Positions 50,297-61,900 of a stretch of DNA of 64,000 bases are shown piece by piece. The stretch spans positions 8,393 through 72,392 of the forward strand of contig PTEX01000487.1 in the NCBI GenBank assembly GCA_003342815.1, given 5' to 3'. Each line of letters begins with the position of its first letter. The stretch's first letter is position 1. This DNA comes from Eudromia elegans. Lineage: Eukaryota > Chordata > Aves > Tinamiformes > Tinamidae. The notes below the pieces were generated by a model, which saw only the letters and a program-made list of their open reading frames with translations, was not told the origin of the DNA and did not search any database. The position numbers were made by a program, and so were the translations under genes.

Positions 50297-50926
50297 CTTA
50301 CAGCTGATTCCCTGGACAGGAATAACAAAGGTACCAGTACAGATTAGGGGCTGACCTGCTGGAAAGCAGCTCCACACTGAGGGATCTGGGAGTTCTGGTT
50401 GACAACAAGTTAACCATGAGGCAGCAATGTGCCCTTGTGGCCAAGAAGGCCAAGGTGATCCTGGCCTGCATCAGGAGGAGTGTTGCCAGAAGGTCAAGGG
50501 AGGGGATCCTGCCCCTCTCCTCAGCTCTGGTGAGGCCGCACCTGGAGTATTGGGTGCAGTTCTGGGCTCCTCAGTACAACAGAGACGTGGAGCTTCTAGA
50601 AAGGGTCCAACCCACTGGGTTGGGATCCTCTAGTACCTGCGGAGAGAATATAGGGACGAGGGGCCAAACTCTTCTTGGTGGTAGCCAGTGATAGGAAAAG
50701 GGGTAATGGACACAAGTTGAAATACAGGAAGTTCCATCTCTGTGTGAGGAAGAACTTCTTTGCTGTGAGGGTGACAGAGCCCTGGAACAGGCCAGAGATC
50801 TTCAGAACCTGCCTGGATGTGACTCTGTGCCACATGCTGTAGGTGTCCCTGCTTGAGCAAGAGGGTTGGACTGGATGATCTCTAGAGGTCCCTTCCAAAT
50901 TAACCATTCTTTGATTCTGTAATTCT
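50297..50926 (+). mobile_element. CR1 LINE, second subfamily, internally deleted
   Basis: It starts with the same words as the copy at 43925 (cttacagctgattccctgg, then caggaataacaaaggtacc) and reaches the CR1 3' end. The terminal octamers are degenerate (ATTCTTTG, ATTCTGTA, ATTCTT at 50907-50926). The 3' UTR reads ggttggactggatgatctct. Two internal deletions are present (see the coding remnant). Confidence 0.93.
50334..50842 (+). pseudogene. CR1 ORF2 C-terminal remnant with two deletions
   Basis: The first part encodes [32 protein letters not shown] and EYWVQFWAPQYNRDVELLE. After GTCCAACC at about 50610, some 160 bases present in the copy at 43925 are missing. About 50 bases of sequence with little CR1 similarity (about 50611-50660) take their place. 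The coding similarity resumes with GGCCAAACTCTTC and ASDR-type sequence. A second deletion of about 30 bases (near 50792) removes the [10 protein letters not shown] motif. The normal stop TAG is at 50840-50842. Broken and without catalytic residues. Confidence 0.88.
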
Positions 50927-52021
50927 TCTTGCCATTAATATTAATCCTGAATTAGCAACACAGAACATAAGTAAGAAAGAAATAAAAATATAGTGAGCTT
51001 CAAAAATAAATGCAGGTACTTACATGCACTTCACAAATAGCTCATGGGGATATAAAACAATTTTTAACAATATTCTGTCCTATGTAAAATTCACATAGGT
51101 CAAACTTCCTAACTACCACGGACCTAAAGAAGTACTAAACTCACTAAGACATTTTAGGAGTTACAAATGTGATCCTTAATCCCTTCTTGATTCCAGTGAG
51201 AGATACCCAGGCATGTTAAGGAGAAACTATATAAAGCATATTTATTTGTTCTGGAACAGAATATAAGCAAATGCAGCAATCTGGTGGTACCTACCTTTCC
51301 TGAATTAGCCGTTGTACATTTTCCCAGTTGTCTTAGACACATGACTGGGTGTGACAGATCCCCCTTCCACCTGATTTTACAAGCCATCTAGGATCACTCA
51401 ATTTTGTCAGACTATCAGGGAAGATATCAGCACAGGAAAGGGAGATATTACTCAGAATCTATCAGAGACCCATTCCTCTTTTTAGAGGCAGCTTCAGGCA
51501 AGATGAAACAATATATGACTATTCCAGTAGCATAGACCTGTATGTGGGAGCAACCAAATTAATTCATCTGAATACAATTCAGCTCTTTCAGACAAATAAT
51601 TTTAGGAGATTGACTCTAAAAGTATCATATGCTCTCTTTATAGAGAGACAGAAAATTTGAATAGAACTTAGTTGTACATATTAAGCATAAAGTATCATTT
51701 AAGATATTCTAGCAGATCTTATCTAGCCTCAACCTACTTGCAGGTGCAAAAGGTGCAGTCTCTTAGTGCTCTTGAGAGGTACAGGAATATTTCAAGTAGC
51801 TCCAGATGTTTCCGTGTGGGCAACCAACCTAATGAGCTCATTATTTGTTAGTAGTCTTACTGATAGTCTGCTGGTCTCACTGTATTTCTCCTTCTGGCTC
51901 TTAATTTTTTCTCCTCTTAAGAATACTAATCTTCATGATTTTTATTTTTCCACATCATTTTAAATCTATCATTATGCTCTACAGTTATAATTTGCATCCA
52001 AGATCAAGACTTGAGACACTT
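50927..52021. other. Unique non-coding DNA between two CR1 copies
   Basis: I see no gene; there are only short frames and no notable repeat. Confidence 0.55.
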
Positions 52022-53045
52022 TGGACTCGGCGGTGCCGAGTCCAGCTGGAGGCCTGTGGATAGTGGTGTCCCCCAGGGGTCAGTCCTTGGTCCGGTCCTG
52101 TTCAATTTATTCATTAACGACCTAGATGAAGGGATGGAGTGCTCCCTCAGCAAGTTTGCTGATGATACTAAGCTGGGAGGAATAGCTGACAGCCCTGAGG
52201 GCTGTGCTGCCATCCAGAGGGACCTGGACAGACTGGACAGCTGGGCGGCGAATAACCTCATGAAGTTCAACAAGGGCAAGTGTAGGGTCCTGCACCTGGG
52301 GAGGAATAACCCTAGACATGCCTACAGGCTGGGGACCGACCTCCTGGAGAGCAGCTCTGCAGAGAGGGGCCTGGGCGTCATGGTGGACGACAAGTTGACC
52401 ATGAGGCAGCAGTGTGCCCTCGTGGGCAAGAAGGCCAATGGGATCTTGGGGTGCATTAAGCAGAGCATCTCCAGCAGGTCGAGGGAGGTGATTCTGCCTC
52501 TCTACTCAGCCCTGGTGAGACCGCACCTCGAGTACTGTGTGCAGTTCTGGGCTCCCCAGTGCAGGAGAATTGTGGAGCTGCTAGAGAGAGTCCAGCGCAG
52601 GGCCACAAAGATGATTAGGGGCCTGGAACATCTGCCCTATGAGGAAAGGCTGAGAGAGCTGGGCCTCTTCAACCTGCAGAAGAGAAGACTGAGAGGGGAT
52701 CTGATCAATGTATATAAATATCTCAAGAGAGGGAGTGAGGAGGAGGGGGCTGGCCTCTTCTCAGTGGTGGCTTGTGATAGAACTAGGGGAAATGGCCAAA
52801 AATTGAGGCACCAAAAGTTCCACAGGAACTTGAGGAAGAATTTCTTAACGGTGAGGGTGACAGAGCACTGGAACAGGCTGCCCAGAGAGGTGGTGGAGTC
52901 TCCTTCTCTGGAGATCTTCAAAACCCGCCTGGACATCACCCTGTGCCACATGCTCTAGGGGCCCCTGCGTGTGCAGGGGGGTTGGACTAGATGACCTCTA
53001 CAGGTCCCTTCCAACCCTAGCCATTCTATGATTCTATGATTCTAT
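52022..53045 (+). mobile_element. CR1 LINE, best preserved copy, 5'-truncated
   Basis: It runs from within the reverse transcriptase to the CR1 3' end, with octamers at 53023-53030, 53031-53038 and a partial one at 53039-53045. The coding part is unbroken to its natural stop and the 3' UTR (ggttggactagatgacctct) is clean. It is closely related to the copies at 251 and 39941 but carries fewer lesions, so it is probably the youngest insertion. The 5' junction has a 10-bp perfect hairpin made of CR1's own sequence (52022-52044). Confidence 0.96.
52032..52958 (+). pseudogene. CR1 ORF2 reverse transcriptase fragment, frame intact
   Basis: About 309 codons including the stop are open. They start inside the reverse transcriptase at the GAESSWRP motif, followed by the [19 protein letters not shown] block and the catalytic FADD (52155-52166), here with both aspartates. 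The post-core region ([52 protein letters not shown]) ends with CHML and TAG at 52956-52958. The N-terminal half, with endonuclease and the first catalytic aspartate, was never inserted, so no active enzyme can be made. Full-length CR1 ORF2 is roughly three times longer. A TTG at 52011 opens the same frame in flanking DNA, but I see no promoter or start context for a real gene. Confidence 0.93.
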
Positions 53046-53442
53046 TTGTTGTAAGAGAGTCTTTAATCAGCCTTATCTCTACTTGAGATGAACTCAATAA
53101 CTACAGTAAAGAATATCTGCTTTTATTAATATACCTGCACTTTGAGGACATATGTGTCAGCAATTCATAACATTCAAACTGACTCAGTCATTGGAGACAT
53201 CTTTAATTAAGTTGACTTAATTTATACCATTTGGATAAAATGAAAACATAGATTAAACAAGCACGGTTCTCTAAAGCCATGTGACACAGGTTAAGAGTGT
53301 CAGGACTTTTGAAGAGGGCTTCTAGGATACCTTAACACATCTGAAAGGCCATCGGATGCCTAACTGAGTTGAAGGCTTAATTTTATCTGCCTACAGTTTA
53401 GAAATAAATAATATTGTAAAGCATAGTGTTGCTGAACAGCTT
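53046..53442. other. Unique DNA between two CR1 insertions
   Basis: I see no gene or repeat in this 400-bp spacer. Confidence 0.55.
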
Positions 53443-53502
53443 ATAGTTGGACTCGATTATCTTGAAGGTCTTTTCCAACTATGATGATTCTATGACTCTA
53501 TG
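53443..53502 (+). mobile_element. CR1 LINE 3' stub
   Basis: About 60 bp matches the very end of CR1: ttggactcgattatcttgaaggtctttt, ccaac, then octamers ATTCTATG 53487-53494 and ACTCTATG 53495-53502. The 3' UTR wording (actcgattatcttgaaggtc) differs from both subfamilies above, so this is a third, probably older CR1 lineage. Extreme 5' truncation is normal for CR1. Confidence 0.88.
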
Positions 53503-55225
53503 TCCATATACTTACTCACTTAATATGTTCCTAAGGTCTTCAGGTTAATGAATATGTAGGGAATTAATATTCGAACTACTGAGATACTGCTCTGGATATT
53601 ACGCTCTGCTTCAGTTCAGAAGCAGAGAGTAATAAAGAGCAGTCCAGACTTGATTTTTCTAAGTTTAAAAAAAAAAAGTTTGGGTTTTTTTGTGTGGTTT
53701 TTTTTTTTTTTTTTTTTTTTAGAACTCATATTTTAGGATTAAAAATTGTGAATTGTGAGATAGATGAAGCAAAGACTTATGTATAATGTGGTACCTGGAG
53801 GTAATCTAAGTATTCTTTATTTGATTGATGTAGTCTGAAGAAAGAAGAAAGTCAATATATGTCAATGAAAAAATGGATATTGTAACATGTCTGTGACTGA
53901 ACTCAAGTGAAAAGCGTAGAACTAAACAGTTATCACTTACCACATTTTTTTTATTATTTTTTTTCCCAGGATCTTAAAATAAAAAGAAACAGCTATCTTG
54001 CCTTCTGATTTTATTGCAGCAGTTACTATTTTTGTTAAAATTAAATGGCGGAACAAATTTAAAGGATGCTACTTAGGAGTGATTAGTGAATCACATTTAA
54101 ATGCCTTCAGATGGAATAATAGCTAGAAAAGAAGGAACTTTACAATAATACTTTTGGAAATAATTGTACTAATTATAAATGAAAATATATTTTGCTTTTC
54201 TTCACCTAATGAAACTGTCAGATAAGATTATTGTCATTCTATGGGCAAAAAAGTGTTGAAGCATTTTATTTTCCTTTTCTTTCCATAACATCAATACTTA
54301 ATTTTTACTGTGTCAACAATCTTTTATTTCCAGTCACTATAGAAACATATCTGTATGGCCTCCTGCAAACAAACCCAGGTGTGCTCTGCTTTTTGTGATT
54401 TGATCCAGGTTTGATTCAAAATGTCTTTTGCTGCCAGCTTGGTACAGTTGAGAATATGGGCTAATTAGCTTGACCTAACATGGTAGCAGATATTTTAGAT
54501 GGGAGCTGGTTGATTCCTTGACCATTTAGAACACAAGGACTGTGTGTTTGGGACAGTTTGCAAAAGCCATAATGGCACAGTAAAATAAAGATTCTTAAGT
54601 GCACCTTAGCCTCCAGAGGAGAGAAGCCAGAAACTGGCCTCAGCATTCCAGAAAATGAGACATCTCATCTCACATGTATTTTAGAAAGTACTCTCATTAA
54701 TGTTTACCAAAATTAAATATATATATTTTTAATAGTAGAATATTTCTGAATGTTTATATATTTGAGGAGTTTTGAAGTTTCTTTCAAAAACTATTTGCTC
54801 TATAAACTTACTTGTTCCATAAACAGCTTTCCCCATCTATATCTTTTTAGGTATAGTTATTTCCCTTTTTCTTCCTTAAATTTCCCCATTTTTTTCTACA
54901 ATATGTTCCTCATCCTCCATCATCTAAGTGAATAGTATACTATTTATACCTCATTCTCAGCAGATTGAGTGCCTCATTTTACTGGTGCAATTATTTAGCT
55001 TCAGTATTAATTCTCTTAAGAACCTCTTCACACAGGCGGGCCTACATGCACATGCCTTTCTGCCTCTGCCATTTTCTTGCTAGAACATGGCTTTCAAGAT
55101 ATTATTCTAAGGAATTTCATCTTATTTCAGAACAATTATTTCTCCTTTAGATATTTTAAATTTATGAATCAATATTTAGATTTATTGAGTTTGATAATTT
55201 TGAATTGTAATCTAGCCCCTCAAAG
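53503..55225. other. Unique AT-rich non-coding DNA
   Basis: No gene is supportable. It includes A11 at 53667-53677 and T23 at 53698-53720. Confidence 0.55.
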
Positions 55226-55249
55226 CTCTAAGTCTAAGAAGACTTAGAG
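55226..55249. repeat. Perfect 10-bp hairpin, 4-base loop
   Basis: CTCTAAGTCT 55226-55235, loop AAGA, AGACTTAGAG 55240-55249. Confidence 0.7.
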
Positions 55250-58200
55250 TGTTCTTTGTTATCATTTAAAGTGTTATAAATTAATGAGTAGTGATCATGA
55301 GAGACCCCATGACATCTGAAGGCATAACCTTTAACTTTGGGAATATATTACATCTAACTATTTGAAGCACACTTTTCAGCCAGTTATGTGTATAAATTTC
55401 CTCTAGATAATACTTCTTCCCAGTTAGAGGTTAATCTGAGTAGAAAATTAGTATTACCTTTTGGCAGCTTTCAGGAACAACAATTGTGAACATCCCATTT
55501 TATTTCCTCCTCAATAGAGAAGCAATAGTGTAGTTCTTCTTAGTGAAATGACTATCCACAGTACTTGGCATTTATTTGGGCCTCCTGTAGTCACAGCAAT
55601 TGTACCATTTTGAAAATTGGTTAATTTCAAGCAGAAACTATTTTCCCTCTCTGCTTTATGAGTACATCAGTACTGTTGAACATATGAAATCAATTCTCGG
55701 AGTTTTTTTAATGGCAAAAATATTCCTGTTCAGTATTTAAAACAAACTAATGAAAATATAAGTTCTAATTTTATGTTCCTGAAATGAAAATTGCAGTTAA
55801 ATCTTAATGTTTTGTAATATGTACTCTTTAGAGGAGAGGGAGTGTTAAATTTAATTCTAATTAATTATTTAAAGGACCATATTATTCCTAAATGCAATTA
55901 ATAGCATTAAAGTAGATAACTGATTATCAAAGAGTCAGTATTATTTTCATATAATTTCTGAATGAGAAATTTGTGTTGCTTTTTTTTTTATAACTCCAGA
56001 ATCTTCAAAATACACTCAGTATTTTAAACTCAGCACTTGTTTTAAAATTTCTCAGACTAGAAGATTTTGGCTGGTTATAATCCTTTGCATCTCCATTTTA
56101 AAAGAAAGTTAATCTGTTTGAACTCTTGAGAATAATTGCCACCATTTCAGAGGTAAAACTTTAAAAATGCTGTAAAGTAGATATCATCAGACTCCATTTT
56201 TTTTTTTTACATCCATGCAGTAAAGTCATATTTTCTTTAACAACTCTTTCCATATATATATGTATATTTGTTCTTTAGTGTGGTGGGTCTTGTATGTAGA
56301 TATTTGACACTGTTTTTTACCTGCCTAGAAACAGCCTTCTCTTATATTTAGTGAAATTTGTTTATTTGTGTATTTGTTTATTTAGTTCCTTAAAGATCAC
56401 TTTTCATCCTTAATGTACTTTATTCTTTTACATACAAATATGTTTTTTTTTTATTATGTTTTTTCATACAGTCTCTTTCAGAAAGAGAATGCCATCTGCT
56501 TTACTCTCCAGACATCTATGCCAGAAATTTTTTCCTGCTAGTTCTCTGAACTGTATGGAGCCTGGGAATGCAAGTGTGTTTGCATGTGTGTTGTAGTTTG
56601 CCGCTGCAAAAACTCCTTTTCTCAGGATGGCAAGTTCTATTACTTTATGAAGCTCTTCACCAGAATTCTTTTCTGGAGTTTATATCATGCAGTTCTAGTC
56701 AGTTTTATTTTCATTGTTCCAAAGCAAAAATTCACTTTTCAGGAATCTATGGAACAGACAGTTTCCTATCATTATTTTTGGATATTTCTCCCCATATTTT
56801 ACTTATTCCATTAATTTTTGAAATATGTATTATTTTCCCCTATTATTTTCCATATTTTTTTCTGTTTTCACCCAAAGCAGAAAAAAAAAAAAAGCATAAA
56901 AAATGTGTGAGGTTCGCAGCAATAGCATAAAGAGCCCACAGAATCTCTCCTCTACACGGCACGCAGTATGAGTACAGCTAGTCCAGTCTAAATAGGGACA
57001 GATCTTTAAATATCTTTAACTGTGTAGATATAACTGAAGTTGAAGTATAATTCTCAGTGGAGAACAGTGAAATTTTATCATGACAGTAAAGTCTGTGCAA
57101 TGTTGTTAGGATGATATTTACTAGTTTTTAAATTTCTGAGGACTGCATGGACTAAATAACTTAAGATTTGCTTCAGTTACCTGTAATCCTATTCTAGGCT
57201 CTGCAAGACATCCTGATGAGCCTACAGATGACTGCTTTGGGTATGCAGAACATCTGTGCAGAACTGGGAGATGTGACACAGAGTTTGTGGGAAGTCTGTA
57301 CCTTCCTGAAGTGGCAGCTGAAAATGAGGAGGAGTACAAAAAAGTTCTCTCAAAAATATATATTCAGAATGTGCCATGCCCAGGCAATTGATTTGCATCA
57401 TAGCTATCTGTAAGCTGTTTTTTATTTCCACCATGGTAAGCTAGATGTCTAAGTTCATTTAGTTCATTTCACAGACAAGCGTCAACTTCAAACACCTATT
57501 ATGACTGCAGCCTATTTCTCATCATAAGCACTATGTGTATGTTTAATGAAGTTGCTTTAATTGCAATTACTTTTTGTGAATCATTAAGATTTTTTTCTTT
57601 ACAAATCTTTCTGCACACTAAAAATTAATGTAGCTAATATAAACCATTTAAAATAAATTGTTTATCTGCTTTCTAAGTAAACCATTGCTTAAAGCATACA
57701 TATATAGCTTTTCCTGTATATGTGTACTAGATGAGTATCTTTCCAGGAGTTTTGTACAAAAAAATTAAAGTTTTTATCTGCCCTAAATTGAGTGGAAAAA
57801 ATAAACTGTTGATCTTGCATATTTTAAAAAGTCTTTGAGCCAATTATCAATTATTTTGTGTGACTGGGACTTTTTTGGATTCTTTGCATTTTTAAAGCTC
57901 TAGAGCATTCTTGAAGGACATTAAAGAGCATTCTAAAGCTCTAATTAAAGATTAGAAAGAAACCAGTGTCACTTAAAAATCTGATTATGTTCTAGGAACA
58001 CTGAACATTGGCATTTTTTTTTTCACTTGAGAATGATAAAATATTACAAAAATTTATTTTCACTGAAAACTTTAATTTTGAATTAGCTCTTTTTTTGTTG
58101 TTGAAAACAATTCTGACTGTAATTCCAATTTTAAAATATGTTCACTTGTTTCCATGTGTCTTATGTTCAATGTTATCTAACATTTCTTCTTCCATTATAT

Positions 58201-58348
58201 ACTCTTTTCTTCTTCCTAAGTAATACATGCACAGATTTGAGACATTTTTAACATTTTGTCTGCTATTTCCAAAGTTAATACTACTTTCTGCATGTCCTGT
58301 GCTTACTAGTTTAGTGCTTTCTAAAACAGTTGTGTATATGCCATATGG
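55250..58348. other. Unique AT-rich non-coding DNA
   Basis: No gene is supportable. It includes T-runs near 55980 and 56198, an A13 run near 56881-56893, and a repeated agagcattct with a GCTCTAGAGC palindrome near 57897-57934. A 120-codon open frame at 56568-56930 has no recognisable domain. Confidence 0.55.
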
Positions 58349-58389
58349 GAAAACAAACTGTGTACAGGTAGTTATTACAGTTTGTTTTC
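58349..58389. repeat. Perfect 13-bp hairpin, 15-base loop
   Basis: GAAAACAAACTGT 58349-58361 is the exact reverse complement of 58377-58389; the loop is 58362-58376. Confidence 0.75.
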
Positions 58390-58890
58390 ATAATATATTT
58401 TTATGAATAGTACAATTTCATCGGTTTCTGAACTAGAATGCATTTGCAGAAAATATGACTGATTAGTTGTTTCACCTGCAAATGGATTCTGCTTCACTAA
58501 TGTTTTTACAGCTGTGGCTATCAGTGCATTTGAAAATATGGGTAAGTGATATCAACTTTAGACTAGTATTAGAAAAATAGAGTTATTTTTATTAGAGACA
58601 TCATCTTTGGAAGAAAACAGTCCTTGTGTCAATAATCATAATTGTGTTCTTTTCCTACTTTTGTATACAAAAAATCCATGCAAAAAGTCACTTTGAAAAG
58701 GTTAATTTTGTTCTCAAGTCCAGACTGTCATACTACAGGAAGACTGTGCTCATTTATTATAGACTAGTAGAGCCTTAAATACCACAGCAGATCAATCCCT
58801 CCCTGCTTCAGAGGTCAGCAAATAAATTAATAAATTTATTTACTCCATATCTCAGTTCTTGCTCTTCCTTCTTATATAAAGATCCTCATT
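58390..58890. other. Unique non-coding DNA
   Basis: I see no gene or repeat. Confidence 0.5.
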
Positions 58891-58984
58891 GCCTTTCCTC
58901 CTCTCTCTATTCCCTCCTTCCGTCCCTCCCTCCTTTTTTTCTTTGTCTTTTTCTTTCTTATCTTTCTTTCTCACTCTCTCTCTA
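58891..58984 (+). repeat. Polypyrimidine tract
   Basis: About 94 bases are almost purely C and T on the plus strand, with (CCCTC), (TTTC) and (TC) sub-runs. Long polypurine-polypyrimidine stretches can form triplex DNA; here that is inference. Confidence 0.85.
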
Positions 58985-61900
58985 ATTATGCAAAAGACTG
59001 AAAACTTGCAGCATGGAATTGCACTTTTAAGAAAAGCAATAAAGCTGAGAATGAACTACACTTGTCAGTTGCATTGTGTAGCTCTGACAGGAGTTAAAAT
59101 GTGCCAGCTGTACAGCTTGTCCACAGCTGTTGTCTTTCAAATCTTTGTATAATATCCATTTTCTCTCCAACATTTACAGAATTTATAACTGCAGTGAGGG
59201 CGGATCCAAATTAGTATGGAATACCACTAGTATAATAGCTCTTAGTTTTGAGCCACATATGCAGGAATCTATCGCAGAAAATAATTCTTCACATAAGGCT
59301 TAAGACTGCACAGATGTCCACGTTTGATCTGAGAAGACATAATTAAGAAGAAAATGCTGACAGCAATAACATGTGCACAGAATCTACTAACGCAGAAAAA
59401 AAGAGCCTGTGGAAAGTCCAAAGGAGAACATATGTTGAGCAAAGTGTGTCACCTGTGTAGTTCCACAGCAAACTGAAAGACCAAGGTTATGTTTGGTTAG
59501 TCTTTTTTTTTTTTTTTTTTCAGTAAACTGAAGGAAAAGTAACCCTGTAACCCTTCACCTTTACTTTTCAGTAAAGCTGAATCAATACTGAAACTACTTC
59601 AGATCGTGTTAATAATTTGTTCATGAAGTATCAGTAGTATCAGTTTAAAACAAATAGTAGTATCAGTTTAAAACAAATAGTGAGGAAAACCAATTAAAGA
59701 AGTATAAACTTCTATGTGTGAATATGTGCATACACAGGTATCTGAATTTAAATCTCACCACTGAAACTCTGACACAAATTTTGGACAGATTGAGAATAAC
59801 AACATATTCTTTCACGTGTACAAGCAACATCTGTTTCCTTGCTTACATAGATTTTTGCTCATTTCCCATGAGATCTATTGCAGAGTCGCAGATGATTTGG
59901 CAGTTACTGAATAGCTGCCTTCTGTGCCAAAAAATGTCTATGGCCTGACACCTTAAGTCCTGGGGGAACAATACAGTCTGCCTTTCTCTTTTATGATAAA
60001 TAACAAACTAGGGACCAGTTCCTGACTCTGAAGCCTAAAGTGGCATAGATTGACTTGTACTACTGTTACTCGGGGCTGGTATCCTGTATGGCACATTTAT
60101 CCTAGCAAGCCAGTGTGAACAGTTCTGAGCTGGGAAATCAGGTAATGAATAAATAGTGTTCAAACTCTTCCTCTGGCTGTCTTTCCTCAGAAATACAGAT
60201 GTACTCTCAGACTTTTGTAGTCTTATCAAAACAAACACAGCTATTAGAGTTGAGACTATATGCTTAATAATAAGAGTATTAATAAGAATATTCAGGATAT
60301 CTTGCTAGGCTATTGGAAGTGAGAAGGGATATACAAATTGATATGTAGTTTTCTTTATCTACATATACACATACATAGGTGTATATATGTATGGTCATAA
60401 ACATATGGATGTATTCATGTATCCATGGTTTTATTAAAAATTTATGGCCAGGTAGAAGTGGGCTGTTGATTCATAGCAGTGGGAGGGATGAGGAGAGGGA
60501 TCTTTCTCTCTTCTCTCAAGAAAAAACGAGGAGCTACAACTGAAGAAAACTTTCTGCGATACAGAATGCAATAAATAAGGAGACATAGGAATCATGTAGC
60601 ACAGAGGACCACTGAGGGCAAATATAACTCCTGACCTTCAACCAGAATTTCAGAAACTGTTAGCTCTGTGGATGGTCACATGGTGACAGGAGCCTTCATT
60701 GCAAGAGTCTTTGCACTGGCATCTTCAGCTGGATCAGGCAAAATTCTTTGAGCAGTATGTCTAGGGAATTCTTATATCCACATGGACTGTGGTCCTACAA
60801 GACCAAACACCTGCATGATACACCATTATTAGTTTTCTTAAACTAACACAAAATTTACTTCTTGGAAAATACTTAACTACTTGAAAAAGCTGGTTGTCTG
60901 GATCCATTTCTGCTTCTTCAGGAATAATTTAAGCTAACTACTCACATGTCTTTTATCAATACACCATTTGATCAATTTTGTAGCAGAAACAACTTGGATG
61001 AGTTTTAAAGTGGCTAAAATCTCCATCTTAATCAATAAAATATTTATATATGTAAGAATTGAACAAATTTAATTTTTGTCTTTGTCACTTTTGTCACTTA
61101 TAATTTAAATTCCATAACTCTTCCTACAATTTTAAATACTCTAAATTCTTGCTCTCTAGCTGCTGTTGTGTGATGTAAGTCACTGCAGGTGCAGTATTAA
61201 GCTCTAAAAAGATTTTAGACACAAATGTGTAGACATCTAGTATGAGCTTTGATTACCTTAATTGGGGAATTAAATATCTAGCAAATAGCTAGGTTACATG
61301 TGGATATCTACACTTAGGTAACTGACCTATGAAATAGATCCTATCCTGTGAAATTCCTTGTAAGAGCAGGAAACAGTCAGAAAAGACCAGAATGGTTAGT
61401 GAATCACTGCTGATATGGTTATTTAAATATCACAGCCATTTTTGCCCATCAATTCTGTCATTAGCTTTTTTAAGGCACAATATGATGCTTTTTTCCACTA
61501 GAATTCATTGAGTTAGGAAGCAATATCTATTATTCAAAATAATTTATTATTTAAACCACTTAAATTATGCATTTTTAAAAAGACATTATTAGGTATAATA
61601 TGTACACATAATCACAAGATGTTTTATATGATTTATAATAAAGATAATAAAATATTTTCAAAAATGCTTCAAGAAGAAAATAAAAGTAAAACAAACAGCA
61701 TAGTATTTTAACTCTGTTCTTTAAAATAATATGCATTAAGGCTTTAATTTTTAATGGAAGCAAATGGGAGAAAAGAATAAAAGTATATTAACATGATGAC
61801 TAATCATGAAGTCTATACACATCACACTTCAAAACTCTATGTCTATTTAATAAAATTGCAGAAATAAAAGTCAATCAGAATATAATAAGACAAAAAATAA

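Noticed and set aside
52637..52951. 104-codon open frame on the minus strand
   Set aside because: Antisense shadow of the CR1 coding region; the same shadow recurs at other CR1 copies.
56568..56930. 120-codon open frame rich in Ser, Leu and Phe
   Set aside because: Low-complexity composition from T-rich DNA, overlapped by another frame, no domain.
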